A DNA stretch of 47,774 nucleotides from NCBI GenBank assembly GCA_005889295.1, contig VBEY01000059.1, positions 1 through 47,774 on the forward strand. The letters are read 5' to 3'. The translations under genes were made by a program, and so were the position numbers. Below the pieces are notes generated by a model. It saw only the letters and a list, made by a program, of their open reading frames with translations, was not told the origin of the DNA and searched no databases. How positions within the stretch are numbered: position 1 is the stretch's first letter; the number at the start of each line of letters is the position of its first letter. Of this stretch, positions 33,973-41,096 are shown one piece after another. This DNA comes from Chloroflexota bacterium (GTDB taxonomy: Bacteria > Chloroflexota > Limnocylindria > P2-11E).

Positions 33973-34710
33973 ATGACCATCGTTCTCCGGCCGCGCGCGT
34001 CGCTGTTCCACGCCGAAGGAGGCTGGTTCAGCGCGAACTGGCACTTCAGCTTCGACCAGTACTCGGACGAGGCCAACATGGGAATCGGTGATCTCCGCGT
34101 CTTCAACGACGATCGCCTCGTTCCGGGAGCGGCATGGCCGATGCACCCGCACCGCGACATCGAGGGCATCACCTACGTCGCCGAGGGCACGTTCGAACAC
34201 GCGGATTCGCGCGGCAACGGCGGCATCCTTCATCCGGGCGCGGTGCAGCGCGCGACGCTCGGATCGGGGATGCAGCACTCCGAGCGGAACGCCTCCAAGA
34301 CCGAGCCGATGCGTTTCATCCAGATGTGGATCATGCCCTCGCGTCGCGGGCTCGACCCGAGCATCGAGCAGCGCGAGTTCGCATTGGAGTCGCGGCGGAA
34401 TGTGCTGAAGCCCGTCCTCGTACCCGCGCCCGGGTTCGGCGGCGACGGCGCACCGAAGGCTGGCGATGCGGTGACCGTCCACCAGGATGCGGCGGTGTAC
34501 GCCGCCGTGCTGGACGCAAGCAAAAAGGTCCGTCACACGTTCCGCCCCGGGTTCGGTGGGTATCTTTTCGTGGTGCACGGCTCGCTCGCCCAACCCAGGC
34601 TGGACGAGGGTGGGGCGGCCAAGATCCTCGAAGAAAAGGCCCTTGAGCTTGAAGCCGGTCCGACCGGCGCCGAGGTCCTGCTCGTGGAGACGCGCACCCG
34701 CCCCGCCTGA
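33973..34710 (+). CDS. Pirin family protein
   Basis: A 245-residue bicupin of the pirin family (YhhW-like). The N-terminal cupin contains WPMHPHRDIEGITYVAEG with two metal-binding histidines and a glutamate, then LGSGMQHSERN with a further histidine. This matches the metal-binding set of pirins, some of which are quercetinases. The C-terminal cupin (about 155-245) is shorter and ends in GAEVLLVETRTRPA. It starts 14 bases after trxA. The physiological substrate is unknown; a redox link through thioredoxin is only positional. Confidence 0.9.
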   Translation: MTIVLRPRASLFHAEGGWFSANWHFSFDQYSDEANMGIGDLRVFNDDRLVPGAAWPMHPHRDIEGITYVAEGTFEHADSRGNGGILHPGAVQRATLGSGMQHSERNASKTEPMRFIQMWIMPSRRGLDPSIEQREFALESRRNVLKPVLVPAPGFGGDGAPKAGDAVTVHQDAAVYAAVLDASKKVRHTFRPGFGGYLFVVHGSLAQPRLDEGGAAKILEEKALELEAGPTGAEVLLVETRTRPA

Positions 34711-34828
34711 GCGTCAGCTGCAGTCGTTACGGCTTTGCGCCACCTGAGGCCGTAGCGGCCCTCTACCGTTCGCGTTCACAGATACGCGGCCGCGGCATGC
34801 GCGCCGGCGGCAGGAGGGAAGCCACAAG

Positions 34829-35299
34829 ATGCGCGAATACCAAAGCGGGAGCGACGGGGCGGGTAACGCGACGTTCGGCCCAGGGCTGGTTTTCGAAGGA
34901 AAGCTGAGTTTTCAGGGTCAGGTCCGGTTCGACGGGACGTTCACCGGGGAGATCACAACCGACGACCTCCTGATCATCGGCGAGACCGCCAAAGTCTCCG
35001 CCGACATCACCTGCGGCTCGGTCGTGATCAATGGCGAGGTCAACGGAAAGATCAAGGCTCGCGACTCGGTCGAGCTCCGTGGACACGCCCGTGTGAAGGC
35101 CGATCTCGCGACGCCGTCCCTCGTCATGGACAAGGGTGTGGTGTTCGACGGCTACTGCAACATGATGGACAAGCGCGACGTCGTACCGCTCGTGACCGGC
35201 GAAGAGCGCCGGAAGTCGTGGCAGTCGGGTCGCGGCAAGCACCAGGGTCGCGCCAACCGCGAGGTCGAGTCACAGCCGGCGGATCTCTCGGCGCAGTGA
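34829..35299 (+). CDS. Bactofilin-type polymer-forming protein
   Basis: A 156-residue bactofilin (DUF583) that polymerises into cytoskeletal filaments at the membrane. The core (about 25-115) is a right-handed beta-helix made of short hydrophobic turns: GKLSFQGQVRFDGTFTGEITTDDLLIIGETAKVSADI, then SVVINGEVNGKIKARDSVELRGHARVKADL. N- and C-terminal tails are short and charged. An AGGAGG lies about 12 bases before the ATG, a long spacing. The 118-base gap after pirin shows no clear terminator. A 10-bp hairpin follows the stop. Confidence 0.9.
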   Translation: MREYQSGSDGAGNATFGPGLVFEGKLSFQGQVRFDGTFTGEITTDDLLIIGETAKVSADITCGSVVINGEVNGKIKARDSVELRGHARVKADLATPSLVMDKGVVFDGYCNMMDKRDVVPLVTGEERRKSWQSGRGKHQGRANREVESQPADLSAQ

Positions 35300-35303
35300 T
35301 GTA

Positions 35304-35334
35304 ACGCGCGTGCTGAATACGTCGGCACGCGCGT
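35304..35334. terminator. Hairpin between convergent bactofilin and HEPN genes
   Basis: A perfect 10-bp inverted repeat ACGCGCGTGC / GCACGCGCGT with an 11-base loop fills the gap between two convergent genes. It has no T-run on either side, so it may be a bidirectional terminator of the non-canonical type or a transcript end protector. Confidence 0.55.
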
Positions 35335-35336
35335 GC

Positions 35337-35765
35337 CTATGTCGGTGTGATGAGCTTCACCGCGATCAATTCTTGCGTCGCCCAAAGCACCAGTCGCTCG
35401 CAGCGGTCCGCGGCGTCCTGCGCATCTTTGCGACTGGCGGGTTTGTCTTCGTACTCGACGCGGTTCTTCTGATTGATCAACGCGCGGAGCTGATTCGCCT
35501 TGGTGCGGTACTCGCTTGAGTTCCTTCCGACCTCCTCCAAAAGAGCCGCCGCCACCAGGTGGTTCGGATCTCCCGAACGCCGTCCACCGATCCCTATGCA
35601 GACAGCGTCGGCTGTGCTGATCCCGGCGTGGACGGCGCACAACACGGTCGAGTCAAAGCGGCCGTCTTGAAGCTGCTGCACCGCGCTCTCGCAGAACTGC
35701 TTGGCCTTCGTTAAGAACAACGGGGCTTTGTGGCGGGCAGTGACGATGACCTTGACCTTAGGCAT
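35337..35765 (-). CDS. HEPN domain protein (toxin partner of MNT antitoxin)
   Basis: A 142-residue HEPN protein, all helical, of the type that partners MNT nucleotidyltransferases. FLTKAKQFCESAVQQLQDGRFDSTVLCAVHAGISTADAVC is the typical first half. LINQKNRVEYEDKPASRKDAQDAADRCERLVLWATQEL is the C-terminal helix pair. HEPN toxins usually carry an RX4-6H RNase motif; here the expected place reads RVEYE and I see no histidine, so activity is doubtful. The ATG at 35765 overlaps the MNT stop by eight bases, so the antitoxin is translated first and coupled. Confidence 0.84.
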   Translation of the reverse strand: MPKVKVIVTARHKAPLFLTKAKQFCESAVQQLQDGRFDSTVLCAVHAGISTADAVCIGIGGRRSGDPNHLVAAALLEEVGRNSSEYRTKANQLRALINQKNRVEYEDKPASRKDAQDAADRCERLVLWATQELIAVKLITPT

Positions 35766-36384
35766 GCGCGGACTCGTCTTGCGGTGGCAATATCCGGATG
35801 CCCTCTTTGGCGATGCGACTCCATAGGTCACGCCCCGCGCCTCCTTGGACTCGACGGCGCAGAGGCTTGGTGCTGAAATGGACGCTCAGATCGCTGCCGA
35901 AACGCCGGCGGACTTCATCGGCGAGATCGAGCGACGCCGCTTCGGCTGCGGGCGCGCTGGAAGGCGAAACGACCACTGCCAAGTCGATGTCGCTCCCCGA
36001 ATGTGCCTCGCCCCTGGCGAAGCTCCCGAAGAGGTATGCCTCCTGAACTCCCTTCACGACCACGGGTAGGCGTGTACGAAGGTAGCGCCGGAGCTCGGCG
36101 TCGACCTCCGCCTCTTGCCGGAAGAGCTCATGGACGAGGCCGTAGAGGAGATGAGCGCGATTCAGTTGGTATAGGTCCGCCCGCCCGGCGCGCTGCCGGC
36201 TCGTGACGCCGAGCTGCGCAAGCGAAGACAAGACTTCCGAAGCGCGCGGGTGAGTGACCCCGGCGCGGCGCGCGAGATCACGTACGCTCATGCCAAGGCC
36301 CTCCGGGATTGCGTCAAGGGCGCGCAAGATCCGGATGTGGCTGCGGCTGGCGAGCACGTCATCGAGCGCGGCGGCGGTTCGCAT
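35758..36384 (-). CDS. wHTH-fused MNT nucleotidyltransferase (antitoxin)
   Basis: A 208-residue two-domain protein. Residues 1 to about 80 form a winged helix: LASRSHIRILRAL, SVRDLARRAGVTHPRASEVLSSLAQLGVTSRQ with the recognition helix, and a wing. The C-terminal domain is a minimal nucleotidyltransferase with the GSX10DXD signature in FGSFARGEAHSGSDIDLAVVV. MntA-type antitoxins of this kind AMPylate and inactivate their HEPN toxin. The added DNA-binding domain suggests it also represses its own promoter, where a four-half-site operator lies 17 bases upstream. The ATG at 36384 is used; a GTG at 36393 is possible. Confidence 0.86.
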   Translation of the reverse strand: MRTAAALDDVLASRSHIRILRALDAIPEGLGMSVRDLARRAGVTHPRASEVLSSLAQLGVTSRQRAGRADLYQLNRAHLLYGLVHELFRQEAEVDAELRRYLRTRLPVVVKGVQEAYLFGSFARGEAHSGSDIDLAVVVSPSSAPAAEAASLDLADEVRRRFGSDLSVHFSTKPLRRRVQGGAGRDLWSRIAKEGIRILPPQDESAHA

Positions 36385-36400
36385 AGGGCCCACTTTCGGC

Positions 36401-36442
36401 TATGGAACGTTTAATTACCATATGGTACTAAAAGGTTCCATA
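36401..36442. promoter_or_regulatory. Concentric palindromic operator upstream of the HEPN/MNT operon
   Basis: An AT-rich 42-bp element in a GC-rich setting. The outer arms TATGGAAC (36401-36408) and GTTCCATA (36435-36442) are perfect inverted repeats. The inner TACCATATGGTA (36416-36427) is a perfect palindrome with exactly the same centre. TATGGAAC and TATGGTAC are also direct repeats 20 bases apart. The layout suits cooperative binding of two dimers, most likely of the wHTH-MNT protein that starts 17 bases away. Confidence 0.75.
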
Positions 36443-36468
36443 ACGCGAAACCGTCACCGGATCCTAGG

Positions 36469-37611
36469 TCAGTTCCTCTGAGCGAGGATCGCTTCGTAGC
36501 TCTCCGGATCCGTCGCGCCCTCGGAATTCACCAGCGCGATGCGCGAGTCGGAGGTGATGCCGAGTCGCGAGCGAATCGTCTTGTCTGAGCATGCGATCCG
36601 CGCGCCGGCGAGCCCGGCGGCGCCAGACGCGCCGGCGATGACGCCCGCTCGCGCGAGATCTCGCACGGCGCTCGCCGCCTCATTGTCGGTGACCACGAGG
36701 ACGGCGTCGGCACCGGCCAACAGAACCGGCCACGCGACGGCCGACACGCTCTGACAGCGGAGGCACGCCATCACGGTCGGTACGTCGGCCACCGATCGTG
36801 GCGCGCCCGAACTGAGCGATTCTGCGATGGCGTTCGATCCTTCGGGTTCGACGATGACGACCTTCGCTCGGCTGGAGACACGGCGCAGACTCGAGACGCC
36901 GGCCGCCGAGAGACCGCCGACGCCCGCCTGCACGAACAGAAAGTCCGGCACCTCCACAAGCTCGCTGAGGAACTCCTCGAAGAGCGTGCCGTACCCGACC
37001 ATGACATCGCTCGCGAAGGCGCGCTCGTCCGGGGTGGCGTCGTCTCCGACCGTGTCCGGGCAGTACCAGTAACCTCGCGCCCGAGCCGTCGCTCGCGCCG
37101 CCGCGACGGCTTCGTCGTAGCTGCCTTTGACGAGCTCCACGCCGGCACCATGACCGGCGATCGCAGCGACGCGGCTGACCGCGCTGTCGGCAGGGAGGAA
37201 AACGACGCATCGGCATCCGAGAGCCTCGGCCAGGGCCGCGACAGCGCGCCCGTGGTTTCCATCACTGGCCGTGCAGAGAGTCGGTGGACCCAAACCGGGG
37301 GCAAGCGTGCGCAGCTCATGGAAAGAGATGAGCGTGTCCGGCGAAAAGCCCTTCATGTGCTTGACGCGTTCGTGGAGCGCCCACGAGCTGCCCAGGACCT
37401 TAAACGACGGAAGTCCGAAGCGTTCCTGCTCGTTCTTCACGGCAATCCGCGCGACCGTGCAGCTCTCGGCCACCTGCGGCAGATCGACAACGGGCGTCGT
37501 GGCGTAACCGGGCATCGTGCGGTGAAAGCGCGACGAGCCCGTCCCGCCTCTCCACGCCCCGACGTAAGCCGCATCGCGGTGCGGGTTCGTAACCAGGCGC
37601 CTCGTGCCCAT
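36469..37611 (-). CDS. dpaL: Diaminopropionate ammonia-lyase-like PLP enzyme
   Basis: A 380-residue fold-type II PLP enzyme that splits 2,3-diaminopropionate into pyruvate and two ammonia. The PLP lysine is K71 in RFGLPSFKVLGSSWA, a motif typical of this family; FHRTMPGYATTPV (29-41) and the glycine-rich QAGVGGLSAAGVSSL follow the family pattern. DGNHGRAVA is the usual cofactor loop. An in-frame extension to 37914 is rejected: a TATCGT box ends seven bases before the ATG at 37611 and the upstream residues are low-complexity. No amino-acid importer lies next to it. Confidence 0.87.
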   Translation of the reverse strand: MGTRRLVTNPHRDAAYVGAWRGGTGSSRFHRTMPGYATTPVVDLPQVAESCTVARIAVKNEQERFGLPSFKVLGSSWALHERVKHMKGFSPDTLISFHELRTLAPGLGPPTLCTASDGNHGRAVAALAEALGCRCVVFLPADSAVSRVAAIAGHGAGVELVKGSYDEAVAAARATARARGYWYCPDTVGDDATPDERAFASDVMVGYGTLFEEFLSELVEVPDFLFVQAGVGGLSAAGVSSLRRVSSRAKVVIVEPEGSNAIAESLSSGAPRSVADVPTVMACLRCQSVSAVAWPVLLAGADAVLVVTDNEAASAVRDLARAGVIAGASGAAGLAGARIACSDKTIRSRLGITSDSRIALVNSEGATDPESYEAILAQRN

Positions 37612-37618
37612 GCCGATG

Positions 37619-37624
37619 ACGATA
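37619..37624 (-). promoter_or_regulatory. Possible -10 box (TATCGT) for leaderless dpaL
   Basis: On the minus strand TATCGT ends seven bases before the ATG at 37611, with no SD. It matches, in sequence and spacing, the box before the SGNH hydrolase gene. Confidence 0.48.
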
Positions 37625-37693
37625 TTCGGGCTGCTCTGAGACTCCGCTTGCACCTGCGACACCCGATCCCCGCGTAGCGTCGCGCCTGCAGTT

Positions 37694-38557
37694 ATGCGAC
37701 GTGTGCTCACAGGAATCCTGGGCGTGGCGATCGGGCTCCTCCTGGGCGCCTCCATCATTCGCGCTGCGCCCGCGCTCGACCCGCGCTGGCAGACGGTGGG
37801 CGTGGCGCACGAGACACCGCTCGTCGACCGCCTGACGCGGAGCGAAAGGGCATCGCTCCTTTTCGTCCCTGATTCGGTCACGAGCGAACCGACAGCGCTC
37901 GCAACCCTCGTCATGGTCCTCCCAGGCCTCGGCGCCGATGGCCGCGGCCTCGCGGAAGAGTTCGTGGCGGCCGCCGAAGAACACCGCTGGCTGCTGCTTG
38001 CGCCAAGCCCCGACTACGATCCGATCGGGAGCGAGAGCCTGAGCCTTGCCGATCTGCGGGTCGACGAGTCGCTCGTCGCTCTCACTGACCAGGTCATGGC
38101 GCACTCGCAATTCCACGTCGCGCCCGCCATGGATCTGGTCGGATTCTCACGCGGTGCCCAGAGCGCGCACCGGTTCGTACTCCGCCATCCCGAGCGTGTC
38201 GCCGCGCTCGCGAGCCTCTCGGCCGGCACCTACACCATGCCCTCGAACTCGGAGCCCTATCCGTACGGCATCGGGAACTTCGCCCTCTGGAACCATCAGA
38301 ACCCATTCGACGTGGTTGGCCTGCGACGGGTGCGCGTCTTCGTCGGTGTGGGCGGCGCCGACGCGAATCCTGCCGACGTCGCGCGTGACTGGGACGCCGT
38401 CGGCGGCACCACCCGGCTCGAGCGCGCCACGCGTTTCGCGCAGGCGCTGCGCCAGCTCGGCGTCCCGTCACGTTTCCAGGACTACCCCGGCGTCGGCCAC
38501 GTGTTCGTGCCTGCAATGCGGGCAGACGCCATCGCGTGGTTCCTAGGCGCCTCCTGA
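37694..38557 (+). CDS. Exported alpha/beta hydrolase (esterase/depolymerase-like)
   Basis: A 287-residue secreted or membrane-anchored hydrolase. An N-terminal hydrophobic helix (residues 5-24) is followed by the alpha/beta fold: VMVLPGLGADGRGL near 73-86 as oxyanion region, the nucleophile elbow GFSRGAQ (S152), and a C-terminal PGVGHVFVPAM with the catalytic histidine. GVGGADANPADVARDWD probably supplies the aspartate. It resembles PHB-depolymerase/dienelactone-hydrolase-type esterases, but the substrate is unknown. It diverges from dpaL and ends 46 bases before the tRNA-Sec gene. Confidence 0.8.
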   Translation: MRRVLTGILGVAIGLLLGASIIRAAPALDPRWQTVGVAHETPLVDRLTRSERASLLFVPDSVTSEPTALATLVMVLPGLGADGRGLAEEFVAAAEEHRWLLLAPSPDYDPIGSESLSLADLRVDESLVALTDQVMAHSQFHVAPAMDLVGFSRGAQSAHRFVLRHPERVAALASLSAGTYTMPSNSEPYPYGIGNFALWNHQNPFDVVGLRRVRVFVGVGGADANPADVARDWDAVGGTTRLERATRFAQALRQLGVPSRFQDYPGVGHVFVPAMRADAIAWFLGAS

Positions 38558-38603
38558 GTCGCGTACATACACTCGGTGCGCGGGTTTCTTCGGAAACTCA
38601 CCT

Positions 38604-38697
38604 GAGAGTGCGGGGGCTCCGGTGAGTCCCTCGGTCTTCAAAACCGTTGACGGGGCGTAGAACGTTCCGTGGTGGGTTCGACTCCCATGCACTCTCG
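38604..38697 (+). tRNA. selC: tRNA-Sec (UCA anticodon)
   Basis: A 94-base selenocysteine tRNA with all diagnostic traits. The acceptor stem is 8 bp (GAGAGTGC with GCACTCTC). The D stem is 6 bp (GGGCTC / GAGTCC, with one G-T pair) closing a four-base loop. The anticodon loop CTTCAAA reads UCA, complementary to UGA. The variable arm is 8 bp (ACGGGGCG / CGTTCCGT) and the T loop is TTCGACT on a TGGG/CCCA stem. The 3' end reads G then CCG, so CCA is only partly encoded. It gives UGA-directed selenocysteine insertion with SelA, SelB and SelD, none of which is in the window. Confidence 0.95.
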
Positions 38698-38703
38698 CCG
38701 AAC

Positions 38704-40035
38704 GTGACCTCAGAAGACCTCGCCCCCGAGCTCGAGACCGAAGCGCTCGACGAGGCCGCGGCCGCCGAGCCCGGCCGCACCTCGGCGTGGTCGGCGCTCG
38801 AGCACCGCGACTTCCGCCTCTTCTGGATCGGTCTCGTCGTCTCGAACATCGGGACGTGGATGCAGCAGTTCGGCCTCGGCTGGCTGGTGGTCCAGCTCGC
38901 GATCAAGGACGGCGTCCCGCAGCTCGCGCCCTTCTACCTCGGGCTCGTCGGACTATCGCGCGCGCTGCCCGGGCTCGCGTTCGGCCTCTTTGGCGGCGTC
39001 GTCGCGGATCGCGCGGACCGCCGACGCCTCTTGCTTCTCACACAGTCGAGCGCGGCGGTGTCCGCTGCGGTCCTCGCGATTCTCGCGATCTCGAATCAGA
39101 TCAACATCGTCGAGGTCGTTCTGATCAGCGCGCTCAACTCGATCATCTTCTCGTTCGATGCGCCGACGCGGCAGGCGATGGTGCCGCGTCTCGTCTCCGA
39201 CAGACAGCTCATGAGCGCCATCGGACTGAACTCCGCCGCGTTCAACGGCGCGACTCTGGTGGGTCCGCTCGTTGGCGGCGTCCTCATCATCCCTTTCGGG
39301 GTGGGCGGTCTCATGCTCATCAACGCGTTCTCGTACCTTGCGATCGTCGCGGCTCTCTTGCTGATGCGTCCTCAACCGGTGATCGCTTACGGTGCTCGGC
39401 TCTCGCTTCTCGAATCCATCCGGGAGGGCCTCTCGTTCATCCGAGGCGATCCGGTGTTGCGGTGGGTCGTTGCACTGAGCGTCGCGACGGCGCTGTTCAC
39501 GCGGCCGTACATCCAGCTTCTGCCGGCGGAGGCGCAGCTCCTCGGCGTCGGCGCGATCGAATTGTCGTGGCTCCTCGCTGCCTCTGGCGCGGGTGCGCTC
39601 GGCGGTGCGCTCGTGACCGCCTCGCTCGGTGGATGGAAGCACCGCGGCGCACTCCTGGTCGGTGCGGCATTCGCGCACGGCACGCTGCTCATCTTCTTCG
39701 GATTGCAGCACACGGTCGCCGGCGCGCTTGTCTTCGTTGGGCTCACGAGCCTCGCGGTCATGGTCTACCTCGGTATGGCGAACACACTCATGCAGACCCG
39801 AGCGCCTGACGCCCTGCGGGGTCGCGTCATGAGTGTCCAGACGATGGTCTTCATCGGTTTCATGCCGCTCGGGCAGATGCTGCTCGGATCGGTCGGTACG
39901 CTCGTCGGGATCAACAACGCGTTTCTTGTTGGCGGCGTGCTGGTGACCCTGCTTGCCGCATATGCGGCGCTCCGCGTGAGCGCGCTACGTGAGGCCGTAG
40001 CGACAGTCCGACCGGGTCCGGCGACGAGCTCCTAG
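38704..40035 (+). CDS. MFS transporter (MFS_3, EntS-like exporter)
   Basis: A 443-residue membrane transporter with 11-12 helices. Residues 1-30 are an acidic cytoplasmic lead, then FWIGLVVSNIGTWMQQFGLGWLV is helix 1 with the typical MFS_3 signature, and GVVADRADRRRLLLL is the loop 2-3 motif A. Late helices include SWLLAASGAGALGGALVTA and GMANTLMQTRAPDALRGRVMSV. Related exporters release siderophores or drugs. The GTG at 38704 begins seven bases after the tRNA-Sec body, so no separate promoter fits and the transcript probably includes the tRNA. It converges on the zinc-ribbon gene with a four-base overlap. Confidence 0.88.
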   Translation: MTSEDLAPELETEALDEAAAAEPGRTSAWSALEHRDFRLFWIGLVVSNIGTWMQQFGLGWLVVQLAIKDGVPQLAPFYLGLVGLSRALPGLAFGLFGGVVADRADRRRLLLLTQSSAAVSAAVLAILAISNQINIVEVVLISALNSIIFSFDAPTRQAMVPRLVSDRQLMSAIGLNSAAFNGATLVGPLVGGVLIIPFGVGGLMLINAFSYLAIVAALLLMRPQPVIAYGARLSLLESIREGLSFIRGDPVLRWVVALSVATALFTRPYIQLLPAEAQLLGVGAIELSWLLAASGAGALGGALVTASLGGWKHRGALLVGAAFAHGTLLIFFGLQHTVAGALVFVGLTSLAVMVYLGMANTLMQTRAPDALRGRVMSVQTMVFIGFMPLGQMLLGSVGTLVGINNAFLVGGVLVTLLAAYAALRVSALREAVATVRPGPATSS

Positions 40036-40250
40036 GTCGGGCGAGGGCGGACGGAAGGGATCTTCGGGACCACGGCTTCGCCACCCTTGCGGCCGACGAG
40101 CTTGCTGAGTCCGAGCCGGTCCGCATAGCAGTGCGCGCAGACCATCGCGTCCCCGACGGTCAACTGGATGTAGGCGTCGGATCCGCAGTCTGCGCAGCGT
40201 CCTGGTGCCGGTCCCTTCATCGAAAGAGGGGGGTGCACGATTACGGCCAT
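40032..40250 (-). CDS. Small zinc-ribbon protein
   Basis: A 72-residue protein with one zinc ribbon: CADCGSD (residues about 19-25) and CAHC (about 38-41), separated by a short beta-hairpin YIQLTVGDAMV. The C terminus is basic (GLSKLVGRKGGEAVV). Such proteins bind nucleic acid or act as small cofactors. It diverges from the SOS operon and converges on the MFS gene. Function unknown. Confidence 0.7.
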   Translation of the reverse strand: MAVIVHPPLSMKGPAPGRCADCGSDAYIQLTVGDAMVCAHCYADRLGLSKLVGRKGGEAVVPKIPSVRPRPT

Positions 40251-40272
40251 TGGATGAGCTCTCGGGGCCCGA

Positions 40273-40301
40273 TTGACAGGGTCTGAGGCGCGGAGTAGGG
40301 T
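40273..40301 (+). promoter_or_regulatory. Promoter of the imuAB-like operon
   Basis: A perfect -35 TTGACA (40273-40278), 17-base spacer and a TAGGGT -10 (40296-40301). A LexA box follows within three bases, so a bound repressor would block the polymerase. Confidence 0.72.
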
Positions 40302-40303
40302 GG

Positions 40304-40319
40304 TAGAACATTCGTTCTA
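40304..40319. promoter_or_regulatory. LexA (SOS) box upstream of the imuA-like gene
   Basis: TAGAACATTCGTTCTA is a perfect inverted repeat TAGAAC-N4-GTTCTA containing the Gram-positive-type LexA core GAAC-N4-GTTC. The same arms occur in front of dnaE2 at 46539-46554. Confidence 0.85.
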
Positions 40320-40382
40320 ACCACCTGGATGTGGCCAGCACAGGGTGAATCGGACGGTTCGCGAACGATCGAGGGGAGCGAC

Positions 40383-41096
40383 GTGGCGGAGAACCGACTG
40401 GCCGGTGCCATCGCGCGCATCGAAGGACGCTTTGGCGTACATGCGCTTGCGCGCGGCGGTACAAGCGAGCGTCATCGCGACGATGTCCTTATCGCAACAA
40501 AATCGTCACTAGATCGTGTCATTGGCGGCGGCCTTGTCCCTGGCGAGCCGGTCGCGTTCATCGGTCCACCGAGCGTTGGAAAGCTTTGCCTCGCCCTCCG
40601 CGCGACCGCATCCGCGCAAGCGCAGGGCGGGATGGCGGCCTGGATCGATCCGACGGCCTCGTTCGATCCGCTTGCCGCACAGCGCGCGAACGTTGATCTC
40701 GAGCGGCTCGTCATCGTGCGCGCGCGTGGCATGGGCGTCGCATTGGCGACGGCCGCGGCGCTGCGCAGCGAGGGATTCCGCCTCGTCGTCGTTGACGTCG
40801 GCGACCCGGCGTTCGGTGGGACGAATGTCGACGACATCGCACCGGCGCTCCCGGCGGTCCGCGGATCGCCCGCCGCCCTTCTCGTTGTAGCGGGTGAGCC
40901 TGGGCGACGCGTCGCGATCCCGACCTTCGTCTTCGAACGCATCGCCTGGGAGCGTCGCTTCGATCGCACCGTGGGGTGGTCATTCGCGGTGGGGCGCGCC
41001 CACACGAACGATCGCGCGCTCTTCTGCGTCACGTCGCTCGAGGGTGCGCTGGCCGACCTCGGCACCCGCGGCGATCTCGCCACGGTCGCGGTTTGA
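40383..41096 (+). CDS. imuA: ImuA-like RecA-fold protein of the SOS mutagenesis cassette
   Basis: A 237-residue RecA-superfamily protein (SulA/ImuA type). The short opening ENRLAGAIARIEGRFGVHALARG is RecA-like; the Walker A is GPPSVGK (61-67) and a Walker B-like LVVVDVGDPAF comes later. It is shorter than RecA, with no C-terminal domain. ImuA proteins form the mutasome with ImuB and DnaE2 during translesion synthesis. The GTG at 40383 follows GAGGGGAG at 40371-40378; an ATG at 40329 would add 18 residues. A LexA-boxed promoter lies just upstream, and it overlaps the Y-family gene by four bases. Confidence 0.8.
   Translation: MAENRLAGAIARIEGRFGVHALARGGTSERHRDDVLIATKSSLDRVIGGGLVPGEPVAFIGPPSVGKLCLALRATASAQAQGGMAAWIDPTASFDPLAAQRANVDLERLVIVRARGMGVALATAAALRSEGFRLVVVDVGDPAFGGTNVDDIAPALPAVRGSPAALLVVAGEPGRRVAIPTFVFERIAWERRFDRTVGWSFAVGRAHTNDRALFCVTSLEGALADLGTRGDLATVAV

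Noticed and set aside
34711-34828. Riboswitch or terminator in the gap before the bactofilin gene
   Set aside because: Only a weak ACGGC/GCCGT pairing without a T-run is visible. Apart from an AGGAGG nothing specific could be supported.
37612-37914. N-terminal extension of dpaL by 101 residues
   Set aside because: The upstream part is low-complexity with no family motif, and a TATCGT box seven bases before the ATG at 37611 suggests the shorter start. The extension would also overlap the divergent esterase gene.
38604-38697. Ordinary tRNA-Ser or tRNA-Leu with a long variable arm
   Set aside because: The anticodon in loop CTTCAAA is UCA, not UGA. The 8-bp acceptor and 6-bp D stem are typical only of tRNA-Sec.
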